DNA of 64,000 bases from Pedobacter sp. N36a (GTDB lineage: Bacteria > Bacteroidota > Bacteroidia > Sphingobacteriales > Sphingobacteriaceae): positions 1 to 64,000 of the forward strand of contig NZ_JACSZW010000013.1 of NCBI RefSeq assembly GCF_014472395.1. The letters are read 5' to 3'. The stretch's first letter is position 1, and each line of letters begins with the position of its first letter. The position numbers were made by a program, and so were the translations under genes. Positions 53,348 to 63,664 of this stretch are shown one piece after another. Below the pieces are notes generated by a model that saw nothing but the letters and a program-made list of their open reading frames with translations, searched no databases and had not been told where the DNA came from.

Positions 53348-54841
53348 ATGAGCAAAATATCGCCTGAAATCCTGCTGACTTTCATCCATCTAGATCGCAC
53401 ACTTAAAACACCGCTTTACATTCAGTTGTATGTTGCGATGAAGCAGGGCGTATTTGAGGGAATGCTGAAGCATGGCGACCGCATGCCTTCTACCAGAAGC
53501 CTGGCGGCAGAATTTAGTATTTCCAGAAATTGTGTGTTATTGGCTTTTGAACAGCTGACACTCGAAGGTTTTCTAAACGGTCAAACAGGTAATGGTACTT
53601 ATGTTTCTGAGCAAGTCAATGAACTAAAACCTGATAACAGGAAATCTAAGCAGCATGTATCCCCGGAAGAAAAAGTTTTGCAACCAGTTGAGATGACTGA
53701 TCTTCCTTCACATACAAAATATGTGCTCAACTATGTGGGGCAGGAGGCAATGCTGCCATTTCAACCTTCTACGCCTTCTCTGGTTGATTTTCCATTCCAG
53801 ATCTGGGCGAGAATTGCGGCCAATGTGTACCGGAATATTCATCAGCTGCATTTGGGATATGATAGTGCGCAGGGGTATTTGCCATTGAGGGAAGCCCTTA
53901 CAGATTACCTTCGGATGAACCGTTCCATCAGCTGCACTGCGGATCAGATTGTGCTGGTCAATGGCTCTAGTCAGGCGATGCACCTCATTGCAGAAGTGCT
54001 TTTAAAAAAAGAAGATCAATGCTGGATGGAAGACCCCGGATTTTTACGTGCGAAATCCGCTTTTGCCCGTTTCGGTGCTCAAATATGTCCGGTTCCTATA
54101 AAAGATTCAGGGATGGATCTGGACTATGCGATGGCAAATTTTCCAAGGGCAAAACTGGCGTATGTAACGCCATCACATCAATATCCATTGGGAGAAACAA
54201 TGCCCTTAATGGAAAGAATAAAGCTGCTGAAATGGGCCGCCCAAAAGGACATGTGGGTGATAGAAGACGATTATGAAAGTGAATTCAGATACGTAAATAG
54301 ACCAATACCGGCACTCAAAGGGCTGGATACTTTTGGAAAAGTGATCTATGTGGGTACCTTTAACAAGACCTTATTTCCTGCACTAAGAATTGGATACATG
54401 GTGCTGCCTTCAGCAGCCATTGCACAGCAATTTACGATTGCAAAGGCAGTTATTGATCGGCAGAGCCCGGTAATTGACCAGGCCATTTTAACGGAGTTTA
54501 TCCTTGGAGGTCATTATACCCGACACTTACGAAGAATGCGGCTGATCTATCGAAAAGCACAGGAAGAATTGATTAGTTTGTTAAAACAACACCTTGGAAA
54601 TCAGCTTCGGATTGCGGCAGCCGAGGCAGGAATGCACCTGGTAGCCTGGCTAATTACCAATCAGGATGGCACAGCCATTGCGCTCAAAGCTAGAGCAAGG
54701 GGAGTATTTATCTATGCTGTAGATGAGTTAGCGATAGATTTTAAGCATCCAAAAGCATTGATTATAGGCTTTACCGGATTTAGCCATCAGCTCATGGAAG
54801 CGGCAGTGCTCATGTTGAAAAGTATTTTAAGGGAAGAATAA
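53348..54841 (+). CDS. MocR-family regulator divergent from the MFS pump
   Basis: A 497-residue fusion of a GntR winged helix (~residues 20-90; GDRMPSTRSLAAEFSISRNCVLLAFEQL) to an aminotransferase-like domain (~125-490). The PLP lysine is K340 in GTFNKTLFPALRIGY, and the EDDYESEFRY motif that precedes it is typical. I start at the ATG at 53348; an ATG at 53273 gives 25 extra, unconserved-looking residues lying inside the promoter region. It is unrelated in detail to the first MocR gene at 3.1 kb. Its likely target is the divergent efflux pump, sensing an amino-compound. Confidence 0.88.
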   Translation: MSKISPEILLTFIHLDRTLKTPLYIQLYVAMKQGVFEGMLKHGDRMPSTRSLAAEFSISRNCVLLAFEQLTLEGFLNGQTGNGTYVSEQVNELKPDNRKSKQHVSPEEKVLQPVEMTDLPSHTKYVLNYVGQEAMLPFQPSTPSLVDFPFQIWARIAANVYRNIHQLHLGYDSAQGYLPLREALTDYLRMNRSISCTADQIVLVNGSSQAMHLIAEVLLKKEDQCWMEDPGFLRAKSAFARFGAQICPVPIKDSGMDLDYAMANFPRAKLAYVTPSHQYPLGETMPLMERIKLLKWAAQKDMWVIEDDYESEFRYVNRPIPALKGLDTFGKVIYVGTFNKTLFPALRIGYMVLPSAAIAQQFTIAKAVIDRQSPVIDQAILTEFILGGHYTRHLRRMRLIYRKAQEELISLLKQHLGNQLRIAAAEAGMHLVAWLITNQDGTAIALKARARGVFIYAVDELAIDFKHPKALIIGFTGFSHQLMEAAVLMLKSILREE

Positions 54842-54946
54842 ATTCGACTATGATTTATTCCTGTTAGCACGAAAAATGATTACCTCTATGCTTTTGCTTA
54901 TTCGCTGGCGCTCCATATCCTTAGCCATATTTGAGATGATCTCTAT

Positions 54947-57844
54947 TTAATTCCTGAACTCTGATAGGAAATCAAACAGGGTTACCTCTGCTGGAATTTG
55001 AAGCTTTTTTCTGAGTCTGTAGCGACTGATTTCTACACCCCTTGGCGAGATCTTCATCAGCTGTGCAATTTCTTTGGTGGATAGACCCAGTTTTAAATAG
55101 GCCGCTAATTTCAAGTCGTTATTAGTCAGGTTGCTGTATTCCGCTTTTAAGTCCTCCAGGAAATTGGCATGTACCTTATCAAAGTAAATAGAAAACTGCT
55201 CCCAGCTTTCTCCGTTTTTTTCTTCCGAAGACAGTAATCTGATGATCTTTCTTAAATTATAGAGGTTCTCATCAGAAGGAATATTGGTATTCAATTTACT
55301 GAGGTCGTTTTTGATTTTCGTGATCAACTCCTGCTTTTGAACCAGGTGCATAGAAGTAGAGGCCAGTTCTGAATTCTTAATCTCTATTTCCGTGATGAGC
55401 CTTTCATTTTTAAGTTTAATGATTTCCTGTTCAGATTTATCGATTTCCAGCTGGTGCAGATATTTTAGGCGTTCCTGTTCTTTCTGGAATTCTTCCCGCT
55501 GTTTTGAAAACTTCTTTTGCTGTCTTTTATAGATTAAATACATCAGCCATACGGTAAGTGCCGCATAGAAAAAGTAAGCATAAAGAGTTTGGTACCAGGG
55601 CGGAAGAATCACGAAATCGTAGTTCGTTACGGAAGATTCTTCGCCGAAATTATTACGGGCTTTTACTTGAAAAGTATAACTACCATAGGGTAGATTGGTA
55701 TAGTCTTTTTCGGTTTTTATGCTATACGCTGACCATTTGTTGTCGAATCCTTTCAGGTAATAGCTGTAGGTGATATTGGTCTGGTTTTTCTGTAATACTG
55801 CTGCAAATTCAAAATGGAAAGAATTGGAGCTGAACTTGGTTTCTGGAATGAGCTGCTGCGTTTTTAGGTCGTTCACTTCTCCGTAATAACCGGCAAAAAG
55901 TAGGCTGTCCGTCTTACCAATCGCTTTAACCACGTTGATACGCACTACCGGCTGACTCAAGCCTTTTAAGTATTTTTCATAATTGATATGGTAAAAGCCC
56001 TTTTGTGCGCCCACCAGAATATTGTTTCTATTGATGGGGTTTACATGTTCAAATCCGCTTGCTAGTTTGCCATTCATCTCTGGAATATAGATGAGTTTCG
56101 GTTTGCCATTAGAAAAATCACAAACCCCGAGTTTCTTGTCTTGCACAAACCAGACATTGCCATCTGGATCTTCTTTTAAATAGCGGATGTACAAGTCGCC
56201 GAAAACGGAATGGAATAATGGGGAGGGTTCAAATTGGTCGCTTTTCGGGTTGTATTCATAAATGCCTTTTTCTGTACTGACCACTACCCGGTCTTTAACC
56301 CGGTAAACGTGGTTATTATAAGTAGAAGGGAGTTGATCGGCTTGGGTATACAACCTGATTCTCGGCGCATTGGCTTTGCTGAGCTCAATTTTATAAACCC
56401 CTTTATAGGGTTGAGAAGCCCAGATTACCTGGTTTTTATCTACGGTAGTAAACCTAGCCGATTCATTAAAGCCTTCAATTTTTCCTATGGCAGCAAGACT
56501 GCCGTTTTTCTCGCCTAAAATGTCTATTCCGTTGTAATTTCCGGCTAGGATAACGGCTTGCTGCTGGAGCTGATAGCCTAGGAAGTTCCAGTAGCCTTTA
56601 CCATCTGCCAACTTAATCGCGGTATTGCCTTTGACCTCAAAAGCACCTTCATGTTTCCCTAATAGCAGGCGGTCGTTCACGATGTTCATGCCCCATGCTT
56701 GTCCCTCGGTATTCGTTACGTATTTAAAATTATCTTGCAGCAAGCTAATGTCGGCACCTGGTTTTACCGGAATTTTGAACAGTGCACCGGATAGGCCAAG
56801 GTAAAGCTCGTTGTGGTACAGCATAGAAGTATGCCCAACACCTTCATTGAAAACTTCTGGATTGAGGTGTCTGATGGCATCATTATTTGCGATGAAATCA
56901 ATGCCATTATTCAATCCTAGCCAAAGATTTTGCTGCTTGTCTTTCAGCATACTCAAGACTACATTGCTTTGAAGGCCTAGTCTCCGGGAAAAATTATAAA
57001 GAATGTCGCCTTTTTTATTGACGATATAACAGCCGCTGATATTGGTGGCCACTACCAGCATGTCGTCATTTAAGCGGAAGGCTTTGGATACTTGTTTGTT
57101 GCTGTATTTTTCCGACTGATAACCGGGTAGTTTGCTTAAGGTGTTGTTGCTGAGGGTGTACAGTCCGTTTTGCCAAGTGGATAACAATAAGGTGTCTGCA
57201 TGATAGGCAGATATGGAGGTGAGCAGAAATCCGGCTCCGGGAAGAGGATGGTTTAAAAATGGAAGCCATTGCTTGTTTTTATATTGCAGCAGTCCCTTCT
57301 GTTTATCCTGTGCAATGAGGGTTTTATTGGCCATGCCTAGAAAGATCCATTCTGACTCATTCGGGTAGACAGTGATCTTATGATCAGCCAATTTAAAGAT
57401 TCGCTTTCCAGAGCGGAAGAATACTTCATTATTTAAGGCCACAATGTCCCAGATGTCTGCAAAAGACCGGTCGGCAACAGGTATTTTATCAATCAGACTG
57501 TGGTATTGCAGTTTTCCATTCTCCACAGGAGAGAAATAACCGAAATCACCTTGTGCACCAACATATATCTTATGGTCATCTGCAATGGCCAGAGAGCGGA
57601 CTATGGTTTTATTGGAAATAGGATAGGTCTTCCAATAAGTTCCATCAAAGCTGAGCAGCCCTTCATTATTTGCAAAATAGAGCATGCCATTCCGGTCTTG
57701 CTGGATCGCCCAGTTTTGTGTACCCGCGCTGTAAGCGGTTTTTTCATAATGACTGATATCCGGTAAGCCAATTGGATTTTGTCCGAATGAGAAGCTGCTG
57801 AAAAGGAAAAAAAGGAAAGTGAATAGCTGGTTTAGTCTGGTCAT
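54947..57844 (-). CDS. Propeller/Tyr-motif/LuxR regulator of the polysaccharide locus
   Basis: A 965-residue inner-membrane regulator: signal peptide (~1-22), a periplasmic region (~25-720) of repeated propeller-type motifs (YWKTYPISNKTIVRSLAIADD, NGMLYFANNEG, YEYNPKSDQFEP) and the YYY-type module (YSYYLKGFDNKWSAYS, then NLPYGSYTFQVKARN), one transmembrane helix (~735-755), a coiled-coil linker, and a LuxR-type HTH (LGLSTKEIAQLMKISPRGVEISRYRLRKKL). It lacks the histidine kinase and receiver domains of hybrid two-component sensors, so signal and DNA binding are in one chain. Start taken at the ATG at 57844; an upstream ATG at 57976 extends it. It is divergent from the SusC/D genes. Confidence 0.85.
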   Translation of the reverse strand: MTRLNQLFTFLFFLFSSFSFGQNPIGLPDISHYEKTAYSAGTQNWAIQQDRNGMLYFANNEGLLSFDGTYWKTYPISNKTIVRSLAIADDHKIYVGAQGDFGYFSPVENGKLQYHSLIDKIPVADRSFADIWDIVALNNEVFFRSGKRIFKLADHKITVYPNESEWIFLGMANKTLIAQDKQKGLLQYKNKQWLPFLNHPLPGAGFLLTSISAYHADTLLLSTWQNGLYTLSNNTLSKLPGYQSEKYSNKQVSKAFRLNDDMLVVATNISGCYIVNKKGDILYNFSRRLGLQSNVVLSMLKDKQQNLWLGLNNGIDFIANNDAIRHLNPEVFNEGVGHTSMLYHNELYLGLSGALFKIPVKPGADISLLQDNFKYVTNTEGQAWGMNIVNDRLLLGKHEGAFEVKGNTAIKLADGKGYWNFLGYQLQQQAVILAGNYNGIDILGEKNGSLAAIGKIEGFNESARFTTVDKNQVIWASQPYKGVYKIELSKANAPRIRLYTQADQLPSTYNNHVYRVKDRVVVSTEKGIYEYNPKSDQFEPSPLFHSVFGDLYIRYLKEDPDGNVWFVQDKKLGVCDFSNGKPKLIYIPEMNGKLASGFEHVNPINRNNILVGAQKGFYHINYEKYLKGLSQPVVRINVVKAIGKTDSLLFAGYYGEVNDLKTQQLIPETKFSSNSFHFEFAAVLQKNQTNITYSYYLKGFDNKWSAYSIKTEKDYTNLPYGSYTFQVKARNNFGEESSVTNYDFVILPPWYQTLYAYFFYAALTVWLMYLIYKRQQKKFSKQREEFQKEQERLKYLHQLEIDKSEQEIIKLKNERLITEIEIKNSELASTSMHLVQKQELITKIKNDLSKLNTNIPSDENLYNLRKIIRLLSSEEKNGESWEQFSIYFDKVHANFLEDLKAEYSNLTNNDLKLAAYLKLGLSTKEIAQLMKISPRGVEISRYRLRKKLQIPAEVTLFDFLSEFRN

Positions 57845-58014
57845 AATGGTGGAAATAAAAATAGCTATAAATTGTAGAGTTTCCTTGATGCAGGAAAAAA
57901 AACCTTGCTTAAAGCTATTTTTTCGAGGTATGATGTAGTATTGATGTACCCCTAAAAAGACTGTGGGAAGGAACACTTAATACCTTTACCCTTCAACAAA
58001 CCAAATATAACTTT

Positions 58015-58851
58015 ATGAAATTTCTAAAATCTTCGTACCGGGTGAAGACCTTGTACCTGCCGGTTTTGCTGGCTTCGTTTGTAATTTTCGGCTGTAAGAA
58101 AAAAGAGGGAGAACTTGGAGAAGCAGCAAAAGCTGCTTTTACAGTGAGCCCGGTTACAGGTAAAGCGAATACCTTTTTGCTGCAAAGTACTTCAACAAAT
58201 GCTTACCGGTATCAATGGGATCTGGGCGATGGACAAGGACTTTCGGCAGGTGCAGCAAATAAGGAAGCTTACTTTCTAAAAAAGGGTGATTATAATGTAA
58301 AACTCTATGCTTATGGACAGGGTGGTTATGATGTGTCTACGGCAAAAGTGACGGTAGCCAGCGATGACCTCTCGCCAATTTTAAACAGTGAGACCTTTAA
58401 AAAACTAATCGCTCATTCCTGGAAATTGGATCCCAATTCCCTTGCGCCAATTACGGTAGGTACAGAAAATAACCCTGCTGAATACTTTGGAGGAGGTTCT
58501 TTAGCGGCTTGTCAGGCAGATGATGTCTATACTTTCTCCTTTGTAAACAATGATTTTAAGATCACTTACAATGCGAATGGGGCAACCTTTAACGCAGGAA
58601 ATGTGCAGCCAAATTATGCTTGCGGGGCAGACCGTTCTTACAGTAATGTATCCTTTAACTATTCTACAGTAGTTGCAGGTGCTGGTTTAGCGACGATCAC
58701 CCTTCCGGGCGCTGTTCCTACTCAATTTATCGGCGTGACTGATGTGAGTTCGAATAACTACAGGATCATCTCGATCACAGACACAGAAATGGTCCTTAGA
58801 GGCGGAAAAGCCAATGAAACTGTATTTCAGTTCCGCTTTGTGACACAATAA
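58015..58851 (+). CDS. PKD-domain lipoprotein leading the SusC/SusD operon
   Basis: A 278-residue lipoprotein (lipobox FVIFGC, Cys ~27, then KKKEGE). A PKD-type domain (~40-120) has AYRYQWDLGDGQGLSAG and the AYFLKKGDYNVKLYAYGQGGYD strand. The C-terminal ~150 residues form a separate beta-rich domain ending VFQFRFVTQ, with VSFNYSTVV and IISITDTEMVLRGG phrases. Lipoproteins like this bind glycans on the cell surface (SusE/F-like role). It precedes susC by 31 bases and should be cotranscribed with it. Carbohydrate specificity cannot be read directly. Confidence 0.8.
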   Translation: MKFLKSSYRVKTLYLPVLLASFVIFGCKKKEGELGEAAKAAFTVSPVTGKANTFLLQSTSTNAYRYQWDLGDGQGLSAGAANKEAYFLKKGDYNVKLYAYGQGGYDVSTAKVTVASDDLSPILNSETFKKLIAHSWKLDPNSLAPITVGTENNPAEYFGGGSLAACQADDVYTFSFVNNDFKITYNANGATFNAGNVQPNYACGADRSYSNVSFNYSTVVAGAGLATITLPGAVPTQFIGVTDVSSNNYRIISITDTEMVLRGGKANETVFQFRFVTQ

Positions 58852-58882
58852 CCCCTTTTGTTTAAGTTTTAAAAATAAAGAA

Positions 58883-61800
58883 ATGAGAAGAATTATACAA
58901 TTAGTAGTCTTTTTGATCAGTACCTGTTTTTTGCAGGAGGCCAATGCGCAGCGTTGGTCTGTATCTGGAAAGGTAACCGATCCAACCGGCGTTCCAATGC
59001 CCGGTGTATCTGTTTTGCTGAAAGGCTCAACTGTGGCCACTTTATCTGATGGAAATGGCAGCTATACCCTAAGTATTCCCGAAAAAAGTTCCATCCTGGT
59101 ATTTAGCTATATCGGCTCGAAAAGTAAAGAACTAGCGATTTCAAAAGGAGGAGTGTACAATGTGACGATGGAAGATGCTGCAAACGACCTTAATGAGTTG
59201 GTGGTAGTAGGTTATGGCAGTCAGCGGAAGTCCAGCGTGACCGGATCGATCTCTACCATAAATGATAAAGAGTTATTGCAGAGTCCAGTAGGAGATTTAA
59301 GTAATGCGCTGGCCGGACGTGTTCCGGGGGTCATTACCAAACAGCCCGCAGGAGAACCTGGTGCGGATGCAGCTCAAATTTACATCAGAGGTAACGCTAC
59401 TTTCGGCAATGCCACGATGGAGCCTTTATTCGTGATTGATGGTATCGTGCGTTCCTTCCGTGATTTTTCACAGATGGATGCGAATGAAATAGAATCGGTG
59501 AACGTCTTAAAAGATGCTTCTTCTGCCGCAATTTTCGGTGTGAAAGGGGCGAATGGTGTCGTATTAGTCACCACTAAACGTGGTAAAATAGGTAAAGTGA
59601 CTGCGAGTTATACCATGAATTATGGGGTGTCACAAGTGACTAGATTGCCTAAAAATCTAGGTTCTTATGAATACGCAGTTTTGTTCAATGAGGCAAAACT
59701 GAATGACAATCCAAATGCAAGTCCTGAGTTTTCTCTGGAAAGATTGGATGGTTTTAGATCAGGTTCAGATCCTGAATTGTATCCAAATACCAACTGGATG
59801 GATTTAGTACTTGGTGGAACTGCACCAAGAATGCAGCACAATGTTTCCCTGAGCGGTGGTACAGAAAAGGTGAAGTATTTCACTTCATTGGGTTATTTGA
59901 ATGAAGATGGTTTGTATAAATCTTTGAATTACAAGCGATATAACGTGCGATCTAATTTAGATATTCAGGTCACCAATACGACTCGTTTCTCGGTGGATTT
60001 ATCCGGCAGAATGGAGAACAGACAGGCACCGCCTTCAGGTGGAATATTTGAACACACTTTGCGTAACCCGCCGATTTACCTGGCGAAATTTGCAGACGGA
60101 CGTTTAGCTAGTCCGGGCTCTTACCCAAATCCATTGGCGATGATCTCAGAAGAAAGCGGTTACAACAGAACTTCCAGCAATTACCTGCTGAGTAATTTCC
60201 AATTGGTTCAGGACATTCCTGGGGTAAAAGGATTGTCGGTAAAAGGGGTGATGGCATTTGACCGTAACTTCAGCTACAATAAAACCTGGAATGCCTGGGT
60301 ACCATTATATGTGAAGAATGCAGATGGAACTTTTGAGAGTTCTGCACCGTCAAAATCTTCGCTATCTAAAGATTTCGGTGAAGGACAATCCTTAGAGTTT
60401 CAGGCTCATTTAAACTATGAAAACCGTTTCGGTAAACATGGGATTTCTGCCCTGGCTTTATTCCTGCAGAAGGAAAATCAGAACAGCGGTTTGCGCGGCG
60501 CCAGAAACGCTTACACCAGTTCTGCATTGGAACTGATCAATTTTGGTCCTGCAGAGAATGAAGTGCTGTCTGATCGTGAAGATAAAACAGGTTTAAGAAG
60601 TGCTGCAGTACGTGTAAACTATGATTATGACAATAAGTACTTTATCCAGGGTAGTTTAAGACGTGATGAGTCTGAAAACTTTGCTCCGGGTAAAAGAACA
60701 GGCTATTTCCCGGCAGTATCCGCAGGCTGGTTAGTGACGGCAGAGGATTTCATGAAAGGGGTTAAAGTGATTGATTATTTGAAAATCAGGGGATCTTATG
60801 GTCAGCTGGGCAGTGATCGTATTCCTAGTCGCTTTGGGTATTACAACAGGTATGACTTAGTGCCAAATAACTATCCTTTTGGCGGTACTTTATCCAATGG
60901 TTTAACGCCAGGAGCAGTAGCGAATGCAGAGGTGACCTGGGAAACTTCCACTAAAACAGATATTGGTTTTGAAACTAAATTCCTGAACAACCTGATCGGT
61001 GTGGATTTCACTTATTTCAATGAAGAGCGTAAAAACATCCTGGCAACCAGAGGCCTGTCTGTGCCCTTATCTTTTGGTGCAAATCTGCCAACGGAAAACA
61101 TCGGAAAAGTGCGCAACAGGGGGGTCGAATTGGTGCTGAGTCATAACAACCGACTTTCCAATAACTGGTCTTACTTCCTGAGCGGGAATTTGACTTATGC
61201 GAAGAATAAAATTCTTGAAGCTGCAGAAGCTTCGAATGTTCCTCCAGGGAAAAAAATTACTGGTCGCCCGAATGGTGGTCAATATGGCTATAAAGCGATT
61301 GGTATTTTTAAAGATATGGAAGATTATAACAACTCCCCTAAAACGAGTGCCTTCATGTCATCGACTGGGCCTGGCGACATCAAATATCAGGACATTAGTG
61401 GTCCGAATGGTGTTCCAGATGGAATAATAGACGATTTTGACGTGACTTATCTAGGTGGTGGTTCTCTGCCAGAAATCATGTACGGCATTAGTGGAGGTGT
61501 GAATTACAAAGGTTTTGAGGTCAGCTTCTTATTGCAGGGGGCGGCAAGATCTCAGCAGATGCTGACTCAGAATTCTGCCTGGGCTTTTTACAATAGCGGA
61601 ACGGTTACGGAAGAGTGGCTGGACAGATGGACTCCGGATAATACCAATGCCAGCCTGCCTAGGTTGGGGCTCAATGCCAATGGAAACAATTATGTAACCA
61701 GCAGCTTCTGGCTAAAAAATGCGACTTACCTAAGGTTAAAGAACGTAGAAGTTGCCTATACCTTCAAGAATGAGTTTTTAGCGAAGCTGAAATTAACTGG

Positions 61801-61939
61801 AGTAAGGATATATGCAAATGGACAAAACCTGTTTACCATCACGGACATGAAGAATGTGGATCCTGAAAACACCAGCACTTTAGGTTGGTACTATCCACAG
61901 CAAAAGATCTTCAATTTCGGGTTAAATGTTCAGTTCTAA
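58883..61939 (+). CDS. SusC/RagA-family TonB-dependent outer-membrane transporter
   Basis: A 1,018-residue SusC-type receptor: signal peptide ending ANAQ, a carboxypeptidase-like regulatory domain (~24-105; VSGKVTDPTGVPMPGVSVLL), plug with the family box ELVVVGYGSQRKSSVTGSIS and the ALAGRVPGVI and NVLKDASSAAIFGVKGANGVVLVTTKRGK blocks, then a barrel ending FNFGLNVQF. There is no STN domain, in keeping with control by the propeller/LuxR regulator rather than by a sigma/FecR pair. It forms the import channel of the SusC/D complex, with the SusD encoded 44 bases downstream. Confidence 0.95.
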   Translation: MRRIIQLVVFLISTCFLQEANAQRWSVSGKVTDPTGVPMPGVSVLLKGSTVATLSDGNGSYTLSIPEKSSILVFSYIGSKSKELAISKGGVYNVTMEDAANDLNELVVVGYGSQRKSSVTGSISTINDKELLQSPVGDLSNALAGRVPGVITKQPAGEPGADAAQIYIRGNATFGNATMEPLFVIDGIVRSFRDFSQMDANEIESVNVLKDASSAAIFGVKGANGVVLVTTKRGKIGKVTASYTMNYGVSQVTRLPKNLGSYEYAVLFNEAKLNDNPNASPEFSLERLDGFRSGSDPELYPNTNWMDLVLGGTAPRMQHNVSLSGGTEKVKYFTSLGYLNEDGLYKSLNYKRYNVRSNLDIQVTNTTRFSVDLSGRMENRQAPPSGGIFEHTLRNPPIYLAKFADGRLASPGSYPNPLAMISEESGYNRTSSNYLLSNFQLVQDIPGVKGLSVKGVMAFDRNFSYNKTWNAWVPLYVKNADGTFESSAPSKSSLSKDFGEGQSLEFQAHLNYENRFGKHGISALALFLQKENQNSGLRGARNAYTSSALELINFGPAENEVLSDREDKTGLRSAAVRVNYDYDNKYFIQGSLRRDESENFAPGKRTGYFPAVSAGWLVTAEDFMKGVKVIDYLKIRGSYGQLGSDRIPSRFGYYNRYDLVPNNYPFGGTLSNGLTPGAVANAEVTWETSTKTDIGFETKFLNNLIGVDFTYFNEERKNILATRGLSVPLSFGANLPTENIGKVRNRGVELVLSHNNRLSNNWSYFLSGNLTYAKNKILEAAEASNVPPGKKITGRPNGGQYGYKAIGIFKDMEDYNNSPKTSAFMSSTGPGDIKYQDISGPNGVPDGIIDDFDVTYLGGGSLPEIMYGISGGVNYKGFEVSFLLQGAARSQQMLTQNSAWAFYNSGTVTEEWLDRWTPDNTNASLPRLGLNANGNNYVTSSFWLKNATYLRLKNVEVAYTFKNEFLAKLKLTGVRIYANGQNLFTITDMKNVDPENTSTLGWYYPQQKIFNFGLNVQF

Positions 61940-61983
61940 GCCCTGCGGTATAATTATTAATTCATATTAAATCAGCATATATT

Positions 61984-63648
61984 ATGATGACTAAAAAAAT
62001 AAAATGGCTAATCTGCTTCGCATTTGTTGCTTCAGTAGCTTATTCCTGTAAAAATGTATTAGACGTAAAGCCTACCAATTTCGTGTCTGATGAAGCAGTT
62101 TTCAAAGACATTACCCTAACCAATCAGTTCGTTACCAATATTTATTCGAGTTTATTGAGCGGTTTCGACCGCCGTGATGCCGGATTGGGACAGGATTGGT
62201 CGGTTGGTTTTGGCTTGTTAGATATGGCAACTGATGACATTGAAGCACACGCTTCTTTGAATGTAAACCTGATCCAGGCAGGAGACCTGAACAGCTCCAA
62301 TTTTAACTTCTCTACAGAAATGTGGCAGGCCAATTATGCGATGATTAGAAAGGCAAATGTTTTATTGGCCAGAATCGATGCGGTGCCGACTACAGAGACG
62401 GCATTGAAAGCGAGGTTGAAGGCTGAAGGACGCTTTCTGCGTGCTTTTGGTTATGCAGAGTTGATCAAGGCATTTGGGGGGGTACCCCTGATTATCACGG
62501 AGCAGAAAATTTCTGAAGACCTGGAAGTACCGAGAAATTCTTATGAAGAGTGTGTGAAATTTATTGTAGCAGAGTGTGATGCTGCAGCGGCTGATTTGCT
62601 GCCGATCTATGCTGAATCTGACCTCGGTCGGGCCACTAAAGGTGCCGCATTAGCGCTCAAAGCAAGGGTTTTACTCTATTATGCAAGTCCGCTGAACAAT
62701 CCTTCAAACGACCAGACGCGCTGGGCAGATGCCGCTAAAGCAGCAAAGGAGGTAATGAACCTGAATGTGTATGACACCCATCCTGATTTCTATCGTCTTT
62801 TTATGGACAAGCAGGGCAATAAGGAAGTGATTTTTGCGAAGAAATACGGCAGACCGGGCAGAATTCATGAAACGGCCTGGAAACTAGCCATGAGTATTGA
62901 AGCACCTTCTGTAATTGGTGGTGCCTGGGGTGGTTTTCATGCCACTCAAAACCTGGTAGATTGCTATGAGATGAAAGATGGTAAATCGATCAATGATCCT
63001 TCCAGCAATTATGTGAAAAATGACCCGTATAAAGATCGCGATAGCCGTCTGGACAAATCAATATTGAGAAATGGATCGAGCTGGAAAGGCGTAACCGTAG
63101 AAACTTTTGAAGGTGGAAATGCCAATAAAGCTTCTAACGGAGACCGTACCAAAACCGGTTATGGCTTGAAGAAATTCATTGATGAGAAGTATGTGACTGC
63201 TGCTGATGTGTATCAGGGTGCAGACAACGACTGGATATTTATGCGTTATGCAGAGATTTTATTAATTTATGCAGAAGCACAGAATGAAGCCGTAGGTCCG
63301 GATGGAACGGTGCTGGAAGCGATCAACAAAGTGAGAAAAAGAGCGGGTCAACCTGATTTAACGGCCATGGGCAAAACTCAGATGAGGGATAAAATCATCA
63401 ATGAGAGAAGAGTAGAATTGGCCTTTGAAGAACACCGTTTTTATGATGTGCGCAGGTGGAAACTCGGTTCTACGTATTTCAATCAGCCGGTAAGAAAAGT
63501 GAAAATTGTTAAAAATAACGATGGTAGCTTTGTGTATACAGACGAGATTTTGGAAAATAGACAGTTCAAAGAACACTTTAACCTGCTGCCAATTCCTCAG
63601 ATTGAATTGGAGAGAAACAGAAAATTAGTGCAGAATAAAGATTATTAA
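61984..63648 (+). CDS. SusD/RagB-family glycan-binding lipoprotein
   Basis: A 554-residue outer-membrane lipoprotein (lipobox SVAYSC, Cys ~22). It has the TPR-rich SusD fold: N-terminal NVLDVKPTNFVSDEAVFKD, the paired helices around MWQANYAMIRKANVLLARIDAVP and AEGRFLRAFGYAELIKAFGGVPLI, the RAGQPDLTAMGKTQM region, and the C-terminal ELAFEEHRFYDVRRWKLG. It caps the SusC channel and captures polysaccharide. The start may be either of two adjacent Met codons. It is followed 16 bases later by a glycosidase gene, so the operon is lipoprotein-SusC-SusD-enzyme. Confidence 0.95.
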   Translation: MMTKKIKWLICFAFVASVAYSCKNVLDVKPTNFVSDEAVFKDITLTNQFVTNIYSSLLSGFDRRDAGLGQDWSVGFGLLDMATDDIEAHASLNVNLIQAGDLNSSNFNFSTEMWQANYAMIRKANVLLARIDAVPTTETALKARLKAEGRFLRAFGYAELIKAFGGVPLIITEQKISEDLEVPRNSYEECVKFIVAECDAAAADLLPIYAESDLGRATKGAALALKARVLLYYASPLNNPSNDQTRWADAAKAAKEVMNLNVYDTHPDFYRLFMDKQGNKEVIFAKKYGRPGRIHETAWKLAMSIEAPSVIGGAWGGFHATQNLVDCYEMKDGKSINDPSSNYVKNDPYKDRDSRLDKSILRNGSSWKGVTVETFEGGNANKASNGDRTKTGYGLKKFIDEKYVTAADVYQGADNDWIFMRYAEILLIYAEAQNEAVGPDGTVLEAINKVRKRAGQPDLTAMGKTQMRDKIINERRVELAFEEHRFYDVRRWKLGSTYFNQPVRKVKIVKNNDGSFVYTDEILENRQFKEHFNLLPIPQIELERNRKLVQNKDY

Positions 63649-63664
63649 CTATTAAATGGATACC

